Shown here in pieces: positions 18,539-28,300 of a stretch of DNA of 64,000 nt. A model generated the notes under the pieces. The model was not told the DNA's origin. It searched no databases and saw only the letters and a program-made list of their open reading frames with translations. Position numbers and translations under genes: made by a program. The stretch lies in NCBI RefSeq assembly GCF_027923465.1, contig NZ_BRLB01000003.1, positions 186,001-250,000 on the forward strand. The letters run 5' to 3'. The number at the start of each line of letters is the position of its first letter. The first letter of the stretch is position 1. Source of the DNA: Vallitalea longa (GTDB lineage: Bacteria; Bacillota; Clostridia; Lachnospirales; Vallitaleaceae).

Positions 18539-19423
18539 TTGAAAGTAGCCAAGAATAAGATTAAGCAATCAGGGAGGAAAACTATAATAATATGGACTAT
18601 GTCTTTGGTTGTAATAATGTATTCTGTTTTCGTATTTTTTCCTATAATATATGGTTTAAGTACTAGTTTTTTTAATTGGAATCCATTTCAGAGTGTATTT
18701 AAGTTTGTAGGTGTTGATAATTATACATATGCTTTGAAAAACCCACTATTTTGGAAATCATTAGGTAATACAATTTATTTCACTATTGGTTCATTAATCT
18801 TAACAGTTGGATTCGGATTGCTTTTTGCAGCACTCATTCATTCAGTTAAGAGAGGTACTTCATTTTATAGAGGAATTTATTTTCTTCCTGTAATAAGTTC
18901 GATGGTGGCAGTATCAATGCTTTGGAAGTTTATGTATAATTATGATAATGGATTTTTCAACTCTGTTTTGATGGGAATGGGTTTGTCAAAAGTTCCATGG
19001 CTCCAAAACAGTTCTATAGCCTTGCCAGCAATCATGGTGGTTCAAGCTTGGAAAGATATTGGATATGCTCTTGTGTTGATTCTTGCGGGGATTAATAGTA
19101 TAGATCCTAGTATATTTGAAAGTGCTGAGATTGATGGTGCAGGAAAATTTCGCAGATTTATAAGTATAACAATCCCTTTAATTAAGAATTCCATTACGAT
19201 ATTAGTTATTACTAAATTAATTGATTACATGCAGGTATATACTCCTATCAAGTTCATTACTGAAGGAGGACCTGGGACAGATACAAATACTATGTCATTC
19301 TATATATTCGAGGAAGCGTTTACCTACTATAACTTTGGTTCAGCCTCAGCTATATCGTTTATATTGTTTGCAATAATATTTATATTGTCAATGGTTCAAT
19401 TAAAATTCAATAAAAATAATTAA
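18539..19423 (+). CDS. CUT1 sugar ABC permease (MalF/UgpA family)
   Basis: A 294-residue permease with six membrane segments starting at IIIWTMSLVVIMYSVFVFFPIIYGLSTSF, and the EAA loop ESAEIDGAGKFRRFISITIPLI that docks an ATPase. It pairs with the next gene to form a carbohydrate importer channel. The in-frame TTG at 18524 overlaps the ribosome site itself (GGAGG 18526-18530); TTG at 18539, 8 bases after it, is chosen. The binding protein for the system is probably the lipoprotein at 23671. No ATPase gene is nearby. Confidence 0.88.
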   Translation: MKVAKNKIKQSGRKTIIIWTMSLVVIMYSVFVFFPIIYGLSTSFFNWNPFQSVFKFVGVDNYTYALKNPLFWKSLGNTIYFTIGSLILTVGFGLLFAALIHSVKRGTSFYRGIYFLPVISSMVAVSMLWKFMYNYDNGFFNSVLMGMGLSKVPWLQNSSIALPAIMVVQAWKDIGYALVLILAGINSIDPSIFESAEIDGAGKFRRFISITIPLIKNSITILVITKLIDYMQVYTPIKFITEGGPGTDTNTMSFYIFEEAFTYYNFGSASAISFILFAIIFILSMVQLKFNKNN

Positions 19424-19438
19424 AATGAGGTGTAATTT

Positions 19439-20272
19439 GTGAAAAAAAATAATTCTAAAATTTATGATGGAATAGTTCATATAATACTAATATTTTTTGC
19501 TGCTGTTATGTTGCTTCCTTTCATTTTCATGATATTAAGCTCTTTTAAAACAACAGCAGAAATAACAAAAATACCACCTGCATTTTTCCCTGAGAATTGG
19601 GGATACCTAAAAAACTTTACAGATGTACTTAGTAAATATAATTTTGGGATATTCTTTAAGAATAGTTTGTATTATGCAGTTGTAAAAACAGTAATTGTCA
19701 TATATGTTTCATCTATTGTAGGTTATGTTCTTGCTAAATTTAAATTTAGAGGAAATAGGGTTATCTTTACTATGATTCTAGCTACAATGATGATACCTTG
19801 GCCAGCAACTCTTATACCTAATTATCAAATGATGGTCTGGTTTAATTGGTTAGGGAAAGATATATCTATTTTGTACTCTGCATTCATATCTGGATTTGGT
19901 GTTTTCCTTATGCATCAGTTTGCTCTTGGCATACCAGATTCATTTTTGGAAGCGGCTCGAATAGATGGTGCTTCAGAGATGAAAATATTTCATAAGATAG
20001 TTATGCCTATGATGCTGAATGCAGTTGGAGCACTTGCAATATTTACATTCCTATGGGAATGGGATAATTACTTATGGCCTTATCTAATGTTGGATGAAGT
20101 TGCGAAATATACTATACCGGTTGGATTATCCATGACACAAGGTCAGTTTGTCGCTAATTATGGACCTATGTTTGCTGGTATAACTATAGCGGTCATTCCA
20201 GTTGTTATTGTATATTTAATATTCCAGAAAACATTTATTCAAGGAATTGCCTTAGGTGGAGAAAAAGGATAA
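19439..20272 (+). CDS. CUT1 sugar ABC permease (MalG/UgpE family)
   Basis: A 277-residue partner permease: first segment IVHIILIFFAAVMLLPFIFMILSSFK, and EAA loop FLEAARIDGASEMKIFHKIVMPM. Start is GTG at 19439 with GAGGTG upstream, 15 bases after the first permease. Together they import an oligosaccharide; the neighbouring glycoside hydrolases suggest a galactose-containing glycan (inference). Confidence 0.9.
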   Translation: MKKNNSKIYDGIVHIILIFFAAVMLLPFIFMILSSFKTTAEITKIPPAFFPENWGYLKNFTDVLSKYNFGIFFKNSLYYAVVKTVIVIYVSSIVGYVLAKFKFRGNRVIFTMILATMMIPWPATLIPNYQMMVWFNWLGKDISILYSAFISGFGVFLMHQFALGIPDSFLEAARIDGASEMKIFHKIVMPMMLNAVGALAIFTFLWEWDNYLWPYLMLDEVAKYTIPVGLSMTQGQFVANYGPMFAGITIAVIPVVIVYLIFQKTFIQGIALGGEKG

Positions 20273-20320
20273 ATAATATATATTTATATAAATTTTAAAT
20301 GTTTCAAAGGAGGAAGAATA

Positions 20321-21613
20321 ATGAAAAAATGTGTAACTGTAGCTATGGCAGGCTTCGGATTAAGAGGGCGAGATTATGCCAAATACCAAAAGAACAATCC
20401 TGATATTATGAAAATTGTAGCGATATCAGATCCTAATGAAAATAGATTAAATGATGCAGCGAAAGAGTATAATGTATCAAAAGAGCATTGTTATAAAACA
20501 GCGGAAGAAATGCTTGAACAACCTAGACTAGCAGATATTTTATTTGTTACGACTCAGGATAAGCAACATGTTAAACAAGCTATTGCAGGAATAGAAAAAG
20601 GTTATCATATAATGATGGAAAAACCTATATCTCCATATTTAGATGAGTGTATAGCCATTATGGAAAAGGCTCATGAATATAACAGAAATGTAACGGTTTG
20701 TCATGTTATGAGATATACTTATTTTTATCAAGAAATAAAAAAAGCAATAGAATCTGGAATCATAGGAGATGTTAAATCAATCCAAGCTATTGAGAATGTA
20801 GGGTATTTCCATCAGGCTCATAGTTTTGTAAGAGGCAATTGGAGACGATCAGATGAGACAAGTCCTATGATATTAGCAAAAAGTTGTCATGATCTAGATT
20901 TAATAGCTTGGTTAATGAATAAGAAATGTAAGAGAGTATCTTCATTCGGGGATTTGAGTTATTTCAAAAAAGAAAATGCTCCAGAGGGTGCTACAAAAAG
21001 ATGTTTAGATGGTTGTAAAGTACAAAAGGATTGTCCATATGATGCAGAAAAAATATATGTAACAGATTCTATTACAGGTGTGAAAAATGGTATCTGGAAA
21101 TGGCCATGTTCTGCAGTTGTACATGAACCTACTGTAGAGACTATATATGAAGCATTGAAAACAGGCCCTTATGGAAGATGTGTATATCATTGTGATAATA
21201 ATGTGGTAGATCATCAAGTAGTAATTATGGAGTTTGAAGATAAATCCACAGCAGATTTTACAATGTGTGCTTTTACAACTAGCGATGGAAGACAAATAAA
21301 AGTTATGGGTACATTAGGAAACATAGTTGGTAATATTGATACTCATACTGTAGAGATTCTACCTTTTGGAAAAGAAGGTAAGAAGATAGATATATCAAAA
21401 TTGGCAGGAGATCTAGATGGGCATGAAGGTGGAGATATGCTTCTTGTTGAAAGTGTAATGGAATTACATCAAAGTGAAGATAATATCAAGAATAATCTAA
21501 CTTCTATAGATGCATCAATTCAAAGTCATGTAATGGCTTTTGCTGCTGAGTATTCTAGATTAAATGAGGGAGTTAGTGTTGATCTAGATAAATTTGTCAA
21601 TGAACAACTTTAA
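20321..21613 (+). CDS. Gfo/Idh/MocA oxidoreductase with Cys-rich insert
   Basis: A 430-residue NAD(P)-dependent sugar dehydrogenase-like protein. The Rossmann start (AMAGFGLRGRDYA), the MEKPISP motif with the catalytic-type Lys, and SCHDLDLIAWL with a His/Asp pair are present. Compared with ordinary 330-390-residue members it carries an insert at about residues 225-295 with six cysteines (228, 232, 238, 263, 287, 291), which could bind zinc or an iron-sulphur cluster. It lies between the permeases and the GH110-like gene, with AAAGGAGG before ATG. It may oxidise a released sugar or assist an oxidation-elimination glycosidase chemistry; substrate unknown. Confidence 0.82.
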   Translation: MKKCVTVAMAGFGLRGRDYAKYQKNNPDIMKIVAISDPNENRLNDAAKEYNVSKEHCYKTAEEMLEQPRLADILFVTTQDKQHVKQAIAGIEKGYHIMMEKPISPYLDECIAIMEKAHEYNRNVTVCHVMRYTYFYQEIKKAIESGIIGDVKSIQAIENVGYFHQAHSFVRGNWRRSDETSPMILAKSCHDLDLIAWLMNKKCKRVSSFGDLSYFKKENAPEGATKRCLDGCKVQKDCPYDAEKIYVTDSITGVKNGIWKWPCSAVVHEPTVETIYEALKTGPYGRCVYHCDNNVVDHQVVIMEFEDKSTADFTMCAFTTSDGRQIKVMGTLGNIVGNIDTHTVEILPFGKEGKKIDISKLAGDLDGHEGGDMLLVESVMELHQSEDNIKNNLTSIDASIQSHVMAFAAEYSRLNEGVSVDLDKFVNEQL

Positions 21614-21700
21614 AAAAGTAAATAATAAATATATTCTGGAATGATACATTTTATATGGTTTTAAATAAGAGAAAATAATAGAAAAGGAGAAAATCTGCCT

Positions 21701-23341
21701 ATGAATAATTTTTATATTGATTTGAAAATGACTGATGATGATAAATTTTTAGATAAGTTACGTAATATCTCAGATGAAATTAAGGGAAAAAAAGATATCA
21801 GCATTACTTTTGAAAAAGGTACTTATGAGTTAAAAGATGATAATGCCATAAAAGAGTTTCAACAGTTAATGGAGGGAACTCTTGATTATGATACTCATTG
21901 GGGAAAATATGGTTTTCCTTATAATATTGGAGTATTATTTGAAAATGTCGATAATCTAGTCATAGATGGTAGAGGGTCTACTTTGATGATGCATGGTTTA
22001 ATATCACCTTTTACTTTTAAAAAATGTAAAAATGTTGTTTTCAAAAATATAATTATCGATTGGGATAGACCACCATTCTCAGTTGGGGAAATAAAATCAA
22101 TCAGCGGTGATGAAATAACAGTTAATATATTTGATGATTTCCCAGTTAAGGGGAAAGAACCTGTATGGGCTCTTATGGATTATGATCCTTTCAATAGACA
22201 TTTTGGATTAATATGGAAATTTAGGAATATGTCACAGTTTGAACTCATTGAACCAGGTGTAATCAAATTCAATGCATCGGTAGCTAAGGATTTAACAATT
22301 GGAAATTATTTGGTTCTAAGACATGTGGGTAATTATAGACCTTGTATTCATATCCTAGAGAGCGAAAACTTATATTTTGATAGCATAACTTTATATAATA
22401 ATCCTGGAATGGGTGTCGTAGGTCATTACAGTAAAACTATCACTTTTCGTAATTTACAGGTTAAACCGAAAGATAATAGGATTATGTCTACAACAACAGA
22501 TGCAACTCACTTTATTAATTGCGAGGGACTTCTTGATTTCGAAAATTGTTATTTTGAAGGAATGGGCGATGATGCCATAAATGTTCATGGATTCTATAAC
22601 TATATCACTGAAATTCTTGATGAACATACTGTTGAAGTAACAATCTTAAATGAAAATGGTACTCAAGACCAAGTTTTTGATGTTCCTAGAAAAGGAGATA
22701 CTGTTGAATTTTCTAAAGTTTCCGATTTAAAGCCTTTTGAATCAAATACGGTTAGTGAAGTAACTGTGGATGATGAAAATTGGAAGGCTACTATAACTTT
22801 TACAGATTCTATTGATGAAAATATAGTTGTAGGAGATTTATTAACAAAAAGTAATGATGTTGCTGCTTTACGTTTTGTGAAATGCCATGTTAATAATATT
22901 AGAGCGAGAGCATGTCTAATACAAACAAGAAATGTTGTAATTGAAGATTGCCTTATAGAAAATTGTACTGGCACTGGTATTCATGTTGATACAGCTACTG
23001 GTTGGTGGGAATCAATAAGCTGTGAAAATGTAGTTCTCAGAAATAATACAATAAAAGATTGTGGTTATGGAGATGGAACTTATAACAATACTTCTGGAAT
23101 TGTTGTAATCACAGAATGTGAAGAAAATGCAGTTGGTGTTCATAAGAATATAATTATAGAGAATAATAATATTTATGGTAATGAAAATACTGGTATAACA
23201 CTTAGTTGTACTGATGGTAGTAAAATATTCAATAATATCATTAGAAACTGTGATATCGCTCTAGAAATAATGTCATGTGATAACATTGAATTATATAATA
23301 ACTCTATCGGAAATCAAAAAATAATTTTTAGAAGAGATTGA
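21701..23341 (+). CDS. Right-handed beta-helix glycosidase, GH110-like (alpha-1,3-galactosidase family)
   Basis: A 546-residue parallel beta-helix protein with many PbH1-type turns (FENVDNLVIDGRG, FKKCKNVVFKNIIIDWD, FRNLQVKP, IIENNNIYGN, IRNCDIALEIMSC). The segment TTTDATHFINC and, 23-24 residues later, EGMGDDAINVHG place Asp267, Asp290 and Asp291 as expected for the aspartate cluster of GH110 exo-alpha-1,3-galactosidases, which are inverting enzymes. There is no signal peptide, so the protein is cytoplasmic and would act on imported oligosaccharides, unlike the secreted Bacteroides enzymes. AAAAGGAG lies about 11 bases before ATG. Another beta-helix activity, such as a lyase or epimerase, is possible. 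Confidence 0.72.
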   Translation: MNNFYIDLKMTDDDKFLDKLRNISDEIKGKKDISITFEKGTYELKDDNAIKEFQQLMEGTLDYDTHWGKYGFPYNIGVLFENVDNLVIDGRGSTLMMHGLISPFTFKKCKNVVFKNIIIDWDRPPFSVGEIKSISGDEITVNIFDDFPVKGKEPVWALMDYDPFNRHFGLIWKFRNMSQFELIEPGVIKFNASVAKDLTIGNYLVLRHVGNYRPCIHILESENLYFDSITLYNNPGMGVVGHYSKTITFRNLQVKPKDNRIMSTTTDATHFINCEGLLDFENCYFEGMGDDAINVHGFYNYITEILDEHTVEVTILNENGTQDQVFDVPRKGDTVEFSKVSDLKPFESNTVSEVTVDDENWKATITFTDSIDENIVVGDLLTKSNDVAALRFVKCHVNNIRARACLIQTRNVVIEDCLIENCTGTGIHVDTATGWWESISCENVVLRNNTIKDCGYGDGTYNNTSGIVVITECEENAVGVHKNIIIENNNIYGNENTGITLSCTDGSKIFNNIIRNCDIALEIMSCDNIELYNNSIGNQKIIFRRD

Positions 23342-23375
23342 TGGATTATTGGTAATTATCTATTTTTTATAATAA

Positions 23376-23419
23376 AATAAGGTTTTTTATTTTACAAAAA
23401 CAAGAAATGATAATATAAT
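23376..23419 (+). promoter_or_regulatory. Promoter with conserved box, copy 2
   Basis: AATAAGGTTTTTTATTTT at 23376-23393 overlaps a good -35 TTTACA (23391-23396); a 17-base spacer leads to TATAAT (23414-23419). The box and about ten bases before it (TTTATAAT..) match copy 1 at 18375 with one difference. It drives the sugar-binding lipoprotein gene. Confidence 0.7.
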
Positions 23420-23425
23420 AATTTT

Positions 23426-23670
23426 AAATAAATTCCATTCTGTTATGAAACAAAAAGTATACAAAATAACTAAAAACCTAATTGGTTATTTGATGATACT
23501 GGGTAATGGAATGAATAAAATAGGTCTTATGCAATTGAATTATAGATATTTTTAATATATGCATACTATTGAAAATATATCTAGTTATTGATAAGACATA
23601 TTAGTTCTAATAGTTGAGTGAATTTATTTTGACACACTTATAACATAATATATTGGAAGGTGGGAACAAA
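23426..23670 (+). promoter_or_regulatory. Long leader with nested inverted repeats
   Basis: Between the -10 at 23414 and the start codon lie paired elements: ATTCCATT (23432) with AATGGAAT (23505), inside them AAATAAC (23464) with GTTATTT (23485), then GTCTTAT (23524) with ATAAGAC (23591). They could fold into two long-range stems in a leader of about 245 bases. No known riboswitch class is recognised. Confidence 0.4.
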
Positions 23671-25098
23671 ATGAAAAAAATAAGTTATATAATTAGTATG
23701 ATGTTGGTTGTAGCTTTATTATTAGCTGGATGTGGTAATAAAGAAAAAGATGGTAATGATACAAACGATGGGAATCAAGATAAAGACAATAATGTTGTTG
23801 AAAATAAGGATCCAGAATATATTGGTAATAATTTGAAATATGATATTAATAGTGTAGTCAACAATGGTGAAAAAATTGATTTGGTATTATGGACAGACCA
23901 AGAGGTTGAAAGTTTTTATACAGCAGCAGCAGATTCATATATGAAGATTCATGACAATGTTAATATAAAAATTGTTGTTCAGCCTTGGGGAGATTATTGG
24001 ACAAAACTTCCATTAGCATTAAATGCAGGAAATGGACCAGATCTTTATAGATCACACCCTTCATTTATCAATAACCTAAAAGAGAAAACATATGAATTAC
24101 CAGAAGATGTTTTCCCAATGGAACAATTGAAACCAGATTTTCCAGAAGTTGAAAAAATTAAAGTTGATGATAAATTATATTCCATTCCACTAGGAACTAC
24201 ATTTGGAGGCGGTATCTACTATAATAAAGCTATGTGGACTGAAGCAGGCTTAACTGAAACAGATATACCTAAAACATGGGATGAATTTGCTGAAATTGGA
24301 AAGAAATTAACTAAGAAAGACAGTAAAGGTAATATTACTCAATATGGTTTCTCAATCGATCATACTTTCGAAAATATGATTATAGCTCTTAACTTACAAA
24401 AAGGAGAACCAATATTTAAAGAAGACCAATTCACTTGGAATTTCGATAATGAAACAACTTATAATAATATTGATTTGTTGAAAGACTTTAAAGAAGACGG
24501 ATTCATGATGTATTCAGATGGTGATTGTGAAGACCAAATGGGTAATGGACAAGTAGCTATGATATACCAATGGAACTGGGTAGGCGGATACTTGAATAGT
24601 TCTTATCCAGATGTAGACTGGGGCTTTTTCATGATGCCAACAGAAGATGGTAGTGTACCACCAGCTTATGATACAAAAGTATTTGAATGGTTATTATCAG
24701 TTTCAGCAACTGATGAGAAAAAAAGAGAAGTAGCATTCGATTTCTTGAAATATTATGTGGCTGAAAACAAAAATCTAATTGATAATTCAATGCATATAGG
24801 TGTTATACCAGCAAAAAGTATTGATATATCAGATGATGAAAGATTGAAAGAATTACCAAATATTGGTATGGCTAATGAGTATAGTGACAGATTAGTATTC
24901 TTAGGGGTTATCCCAACTGATGAAGCAAAAGCAAAAGGATTACGAAGTGCTGGTAGCGATATTTTCATTAATAATAAGGAGCCAAAGGAAGTAATAAAGG
25001 CTTTCCAAAAGAAATTAATGGAAGATACTGAAAGAAACGGTATTGAATATAAATCCATAGAAAATCATTATGAATATTATTCTGAATTCAATAAATAA
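23671..25098 (+). CDS. CUT1 sugar-binding lipoprotein
   Basis: A 475-residue extracellular solute-binding protein (SBP_bac_1 type) with a signal peptide and lipobox cysteine at residue 21 (LLLAGC), followed by a Asn/Asp/Lys-rich linker. Typical blocks are IDLVLWTDQEVESFYTAAADSYMKIHD, GPDLYRSHPSF, YSIPLGTTFGGGIYYNKAMW and GNGQVAMIYQWNWVGGY. The TTG at 23653 is also in frame, but AAGGTGGG at 23657 points to ATG 23671. It has its own promoter and terminator, consistent with high expression, and should feed the permeases at 18539-20272. Confidence 0.9.
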   Translation: MKKISYIISMMLVVALLLAGCGNKEKDGNDTNDGNQDKDNNVVENKDPEYIGNNLKYDINSVVNNGEKIDLVLWTDQEVESFYTAAADSYMKIHDNVNIKIVVQPWGDYWTKLPLALNAGNGPDLYRSHPSFINNLKEKTYELPEDVFPMEQLKPDFPEVEKIKVDDKLYSIPLGTTFGGGIYYNKAMWTEAGLTETDIPKTWDEFAEIGKKLTKKDSKGNITQYGFSIDHTFENMIIALNLQKGEPIFKEDQFTWNFDNETTYNNIDLLKDFKEDGFMMYSDGDCEDQMGNGQVAMIYQWNWVGGYLNSSYPDVDWGFFMMPTEDGSVPPAYDTKVFEWLLSVSATDEKKREVAFDFLKYYVAENKNLIDNSMHIGVIPAKSIDISDDERLKELPNIGMANEYSDRLVFLGVIPTDEAKAKGLRSAGSDIFINNKEPKEVIKAFQKKLMEDTERNGIEYKSIENHYEYYSEFNK

Positions 25099-25129
25099 TA
25101 TTTTTGGTTAGTAGTATATTATAAATCTA

Positions 25130-25172
25130 AAAGACTCGTATTCATCTGTGAAAAGAGAGTACGAGCCTTTTT
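25130..25172 (+). terminator. Terminator after the sugar-binding protein gene
   Basis: AAAAGACTCGTA pairs with TACGAGCCTTTT around a 19-base loop, and the stem runs directly into a T-run. Confidence 0.85.
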
Positions 25173-25253
25173 ATATAAAAATGATCTATTAATATCTATA
25201 GTTTTTGCTGTTAAAAAGAATATTATAGCTAAAAAAAGTAACCATATCTAATT

Positions 25254-25307
25254 TTTATAACTAATTAATGTTTTTTATTTTTTAATGAAATAATTAAATG
25301 ATAAACT
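25254..25307 (+). promoter_or_regulatory. Promoter with conserved box, copy 3 (weaker)
   Basis: TTTATA (25254), ten bases, then GTTTTTTATTTT (25270) repeats the arrangement of copies 1 and 2 with the same internal spacing. A -10-like TAAACT falls 32 bases after the box G, as in the others. It would serve the GH2-GH65 operon. Confidence 0.5.
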
Positions 25308-25377
25308 ATAAAAGTAAATATTTTAATTATTAGATTTGGCAGTAGATATAGAAATGATTTTAGAATGGAGTGAAGAG

Positions 25378-28300
25378 ATGTTTCAACTTTCGAATTTTGA
25401 TTGGAGTAATAATAATATATTATATAAAAATAGAAAACCTTCAAGAGCACATTTCTATCCTTATGGAGATGAAAATTCGGCTTTAGAATTTGATAGTAAA
25501 TTATCAGATAGGATTGTTGATTTAAACGGAGAGTGGGATTTCAAATGGTTCAATTCTCCTTTAAAGGTTACTAATGACGAATTAAACAATCCCAGTTATG
25601 ATGAATATAGTAAAATAAAAGTTCCGTTGAATTGGCAGTATGATGGTTATGGAAAATTTATTTATACTGATTTGTGGTATCCTTTCCCAGTAGACCCACC
25701 GAACATACCATCATTAGATAATGAGACAGGTATTTATAGAAGAAAAATAATGGTTGAAAATCATATGCTTGATAATTTGTCAATTAGATTTGAGGGAGTT
25801 GAAAGTGCTTTTCATCTATATATTAATGGTCAGAAAGTTGGTTATAGTCAAGGTAGCCGTATGCCAAGCGAATTTGATATAACAACTTATGTTCATGAAG
25901 GAGAAAATGATTTATATGTAGTGGTATATCAATATTCAGATGGTACATATCTAGAAGATCAGGATATGTGGTGGCTTGGTGGTATTATTAGAGATGTATA
26001 CTTGATTATAAGAAAAAAATCATATATAAGTAATATTAATTTAGATACAGATTTTGATATTGAAAAATCAACCGGTATACTAAATATCAAAAGTAAAATA
26101 GTCGGTGAAAATACTAAATTAGATATTAATATTTATGAAAATGATAGATTGATCAAATCCATAAAGGATGCAGAACAAAATTTCAAAATGTATATTGATA
26201 ATGTAAAAGCATGGAACGCAGAAGAACCATTTTTATATACGGTCATTGCTAATCTAAAAACAGCAGAGGGTATAACAATTGAATCAATTCCACAAAAAAT
26301 AGGATTTAGAAGTTTAGCTATCATAGATGGTAATCTATTACTTAATGGTACCAAAATCCTAATGAAAGGTGTTAATAGACATGAATATTCACCTTTAAAT
26401 GGAAGAGCAGTTACTTATGAGCAAACATTGAGAGAATTAAAATTAATTAAAGATAATGGCATGAATGCAATAAGAACTTCTCATTATCCCAACAATCCAT
26501 TTTTTTATGATATATGTGATGAATTCGGTATATATGTTATTGACGAAGCTGATTTAGAGACACACGGTTTTGAAATAATTAAACAAGATACAAGGTTATG
26601 TAATGATGAGAAATGGTTACCTTCATATATTGACAGAATTGAAAGAGTAGTTGAAAGAGATAGAAATCATACATGTGTCATACTATGGTCGTTAGGAAAT
26701 GAATCATCTTATGGAAATAATTTTAAGAAAATGTATGAATGGTGTAAAAAAAATGAACCTATCAGACCTGTACACTATGAGGGAGATTTTAAAAACGAAT
26801 CTATTGATGTTAGTAGCACAATGTATTCTTCTGTAGGTTCGTTATATGAATTAGATACACAATTGTCACCTAAAAGACCTCATATATTATGTGAGTTTGC
26901 TCATGCAATGGGTAATGGTCCTGGAAGTCTAAAAGAATATTACACCTTAGTTGAAAAATCAAATCGTGTCCAAGGCATATTTGTATGGGAATTTAAAGAT
27001 CAGGGAGTTTATCAAAAAGATAATAAAGGAAATGAACGTTATTATTTTGGAGGTGAATTTGGAGAGAAATTTCATAATGGGAATTTTTGTATGGATGGTC
27101 TGTTAATGGCAGACTCAACACCTACACCTGGTTTCTATGAGTATGCAAAAGTCATTGAAAATGTTCATGTAGTAGATTTTTCGTGGGATAAGCAGTATAT
27201 CAAAGTAAAGAACAGATGGGATTTCTTGAACCTTGATTCTTTTGATTTAGTGTGTACTATAATTGAAAATGATAAAGAAATGAAAACTAAAACAATAAAA
27301 ATGCCTGTTGCTAATCCTCATGAAACAGTTTATATTAAGATAGATGATGATTTATATATTTCAGATAATGAAGATGATGTGTGGTTAGATGTACAATTTG
27401 TATTAAATAAAGATCTAGTATGGGCTGAAAAAGGTTGGAAAGCCGGAAGCGAAAGACTTTTGATAAATAATTATAGACCTAAGAAAATATCTAATCTCAA
27501 ACCAGCTGAAATAATTGAAAAAGAAAATGTTCTATCAATAAGTGGAAAAGGATTTAATTTTGATATATCTTTAATAGATGGCAGGATTTATAATTATACT
27601 GTTAATGATAAATTAATTATTGATAAAGGTCCAGAACTTAATTTCTATAGAGCATTTACAGATAATGACATTGAAAATAAAAAAGAATGGAACGAAAAAC
27701 ATATCCATTCTATGATAATGAGTGTTTACAATGTTAATCAAAATAGCGATGGTGATTTATTGGAACTAGTTTTAAAGGGTAAATTCGCACCAAAAGCATT
27801 AGAATGGAGTTCTTTTGTAACGATTACTTACAAAGTATCTTATGATGGCAATATTAATATTAACTATGATGGCTTTTTTAGTGGTGATAAACCTGGACAT
27901 CTGCCAAAACTAGGTTCTCAAATGAAAATAAGTAAAGAATTTATCAACATCTTGTATCATGGTAAAGGTCCAGGAGAATGTTATTGTGACAGTAAATCTA
28001 ATGCAAAAGATGGTATTTACAGCTTAACTTTTGAAGAAATGGAGTTTGGATATCTATCTCCTCAAGAAAATGGAAATAGGACAGACGTTAAATGGGCTGT
28101 ATTAACAAATGATAATGAAGAAGGTTTTGCAGTAGGAACTGATAAGAGCATGGATTTTAGTGTTAGAGATGTTGAAGATGATAACCTTATAAAAGAAAAA
28201 TATCATTGTGATTTAAATAGAGAAGATTATCTATTGGTGAATTGCGATATGAGAAATTCTGGTTTAGGCAGTCAGAGCTGTGGTCCAGATAGAATGAATC

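Noticed and set aside
23629-23657. TTGACA just before the sugar-binding lipoprotein gene as a second promoter
   Set aside because: No -10 box at acceptable spacing; 17 bases downstream falls on the ribosome site.
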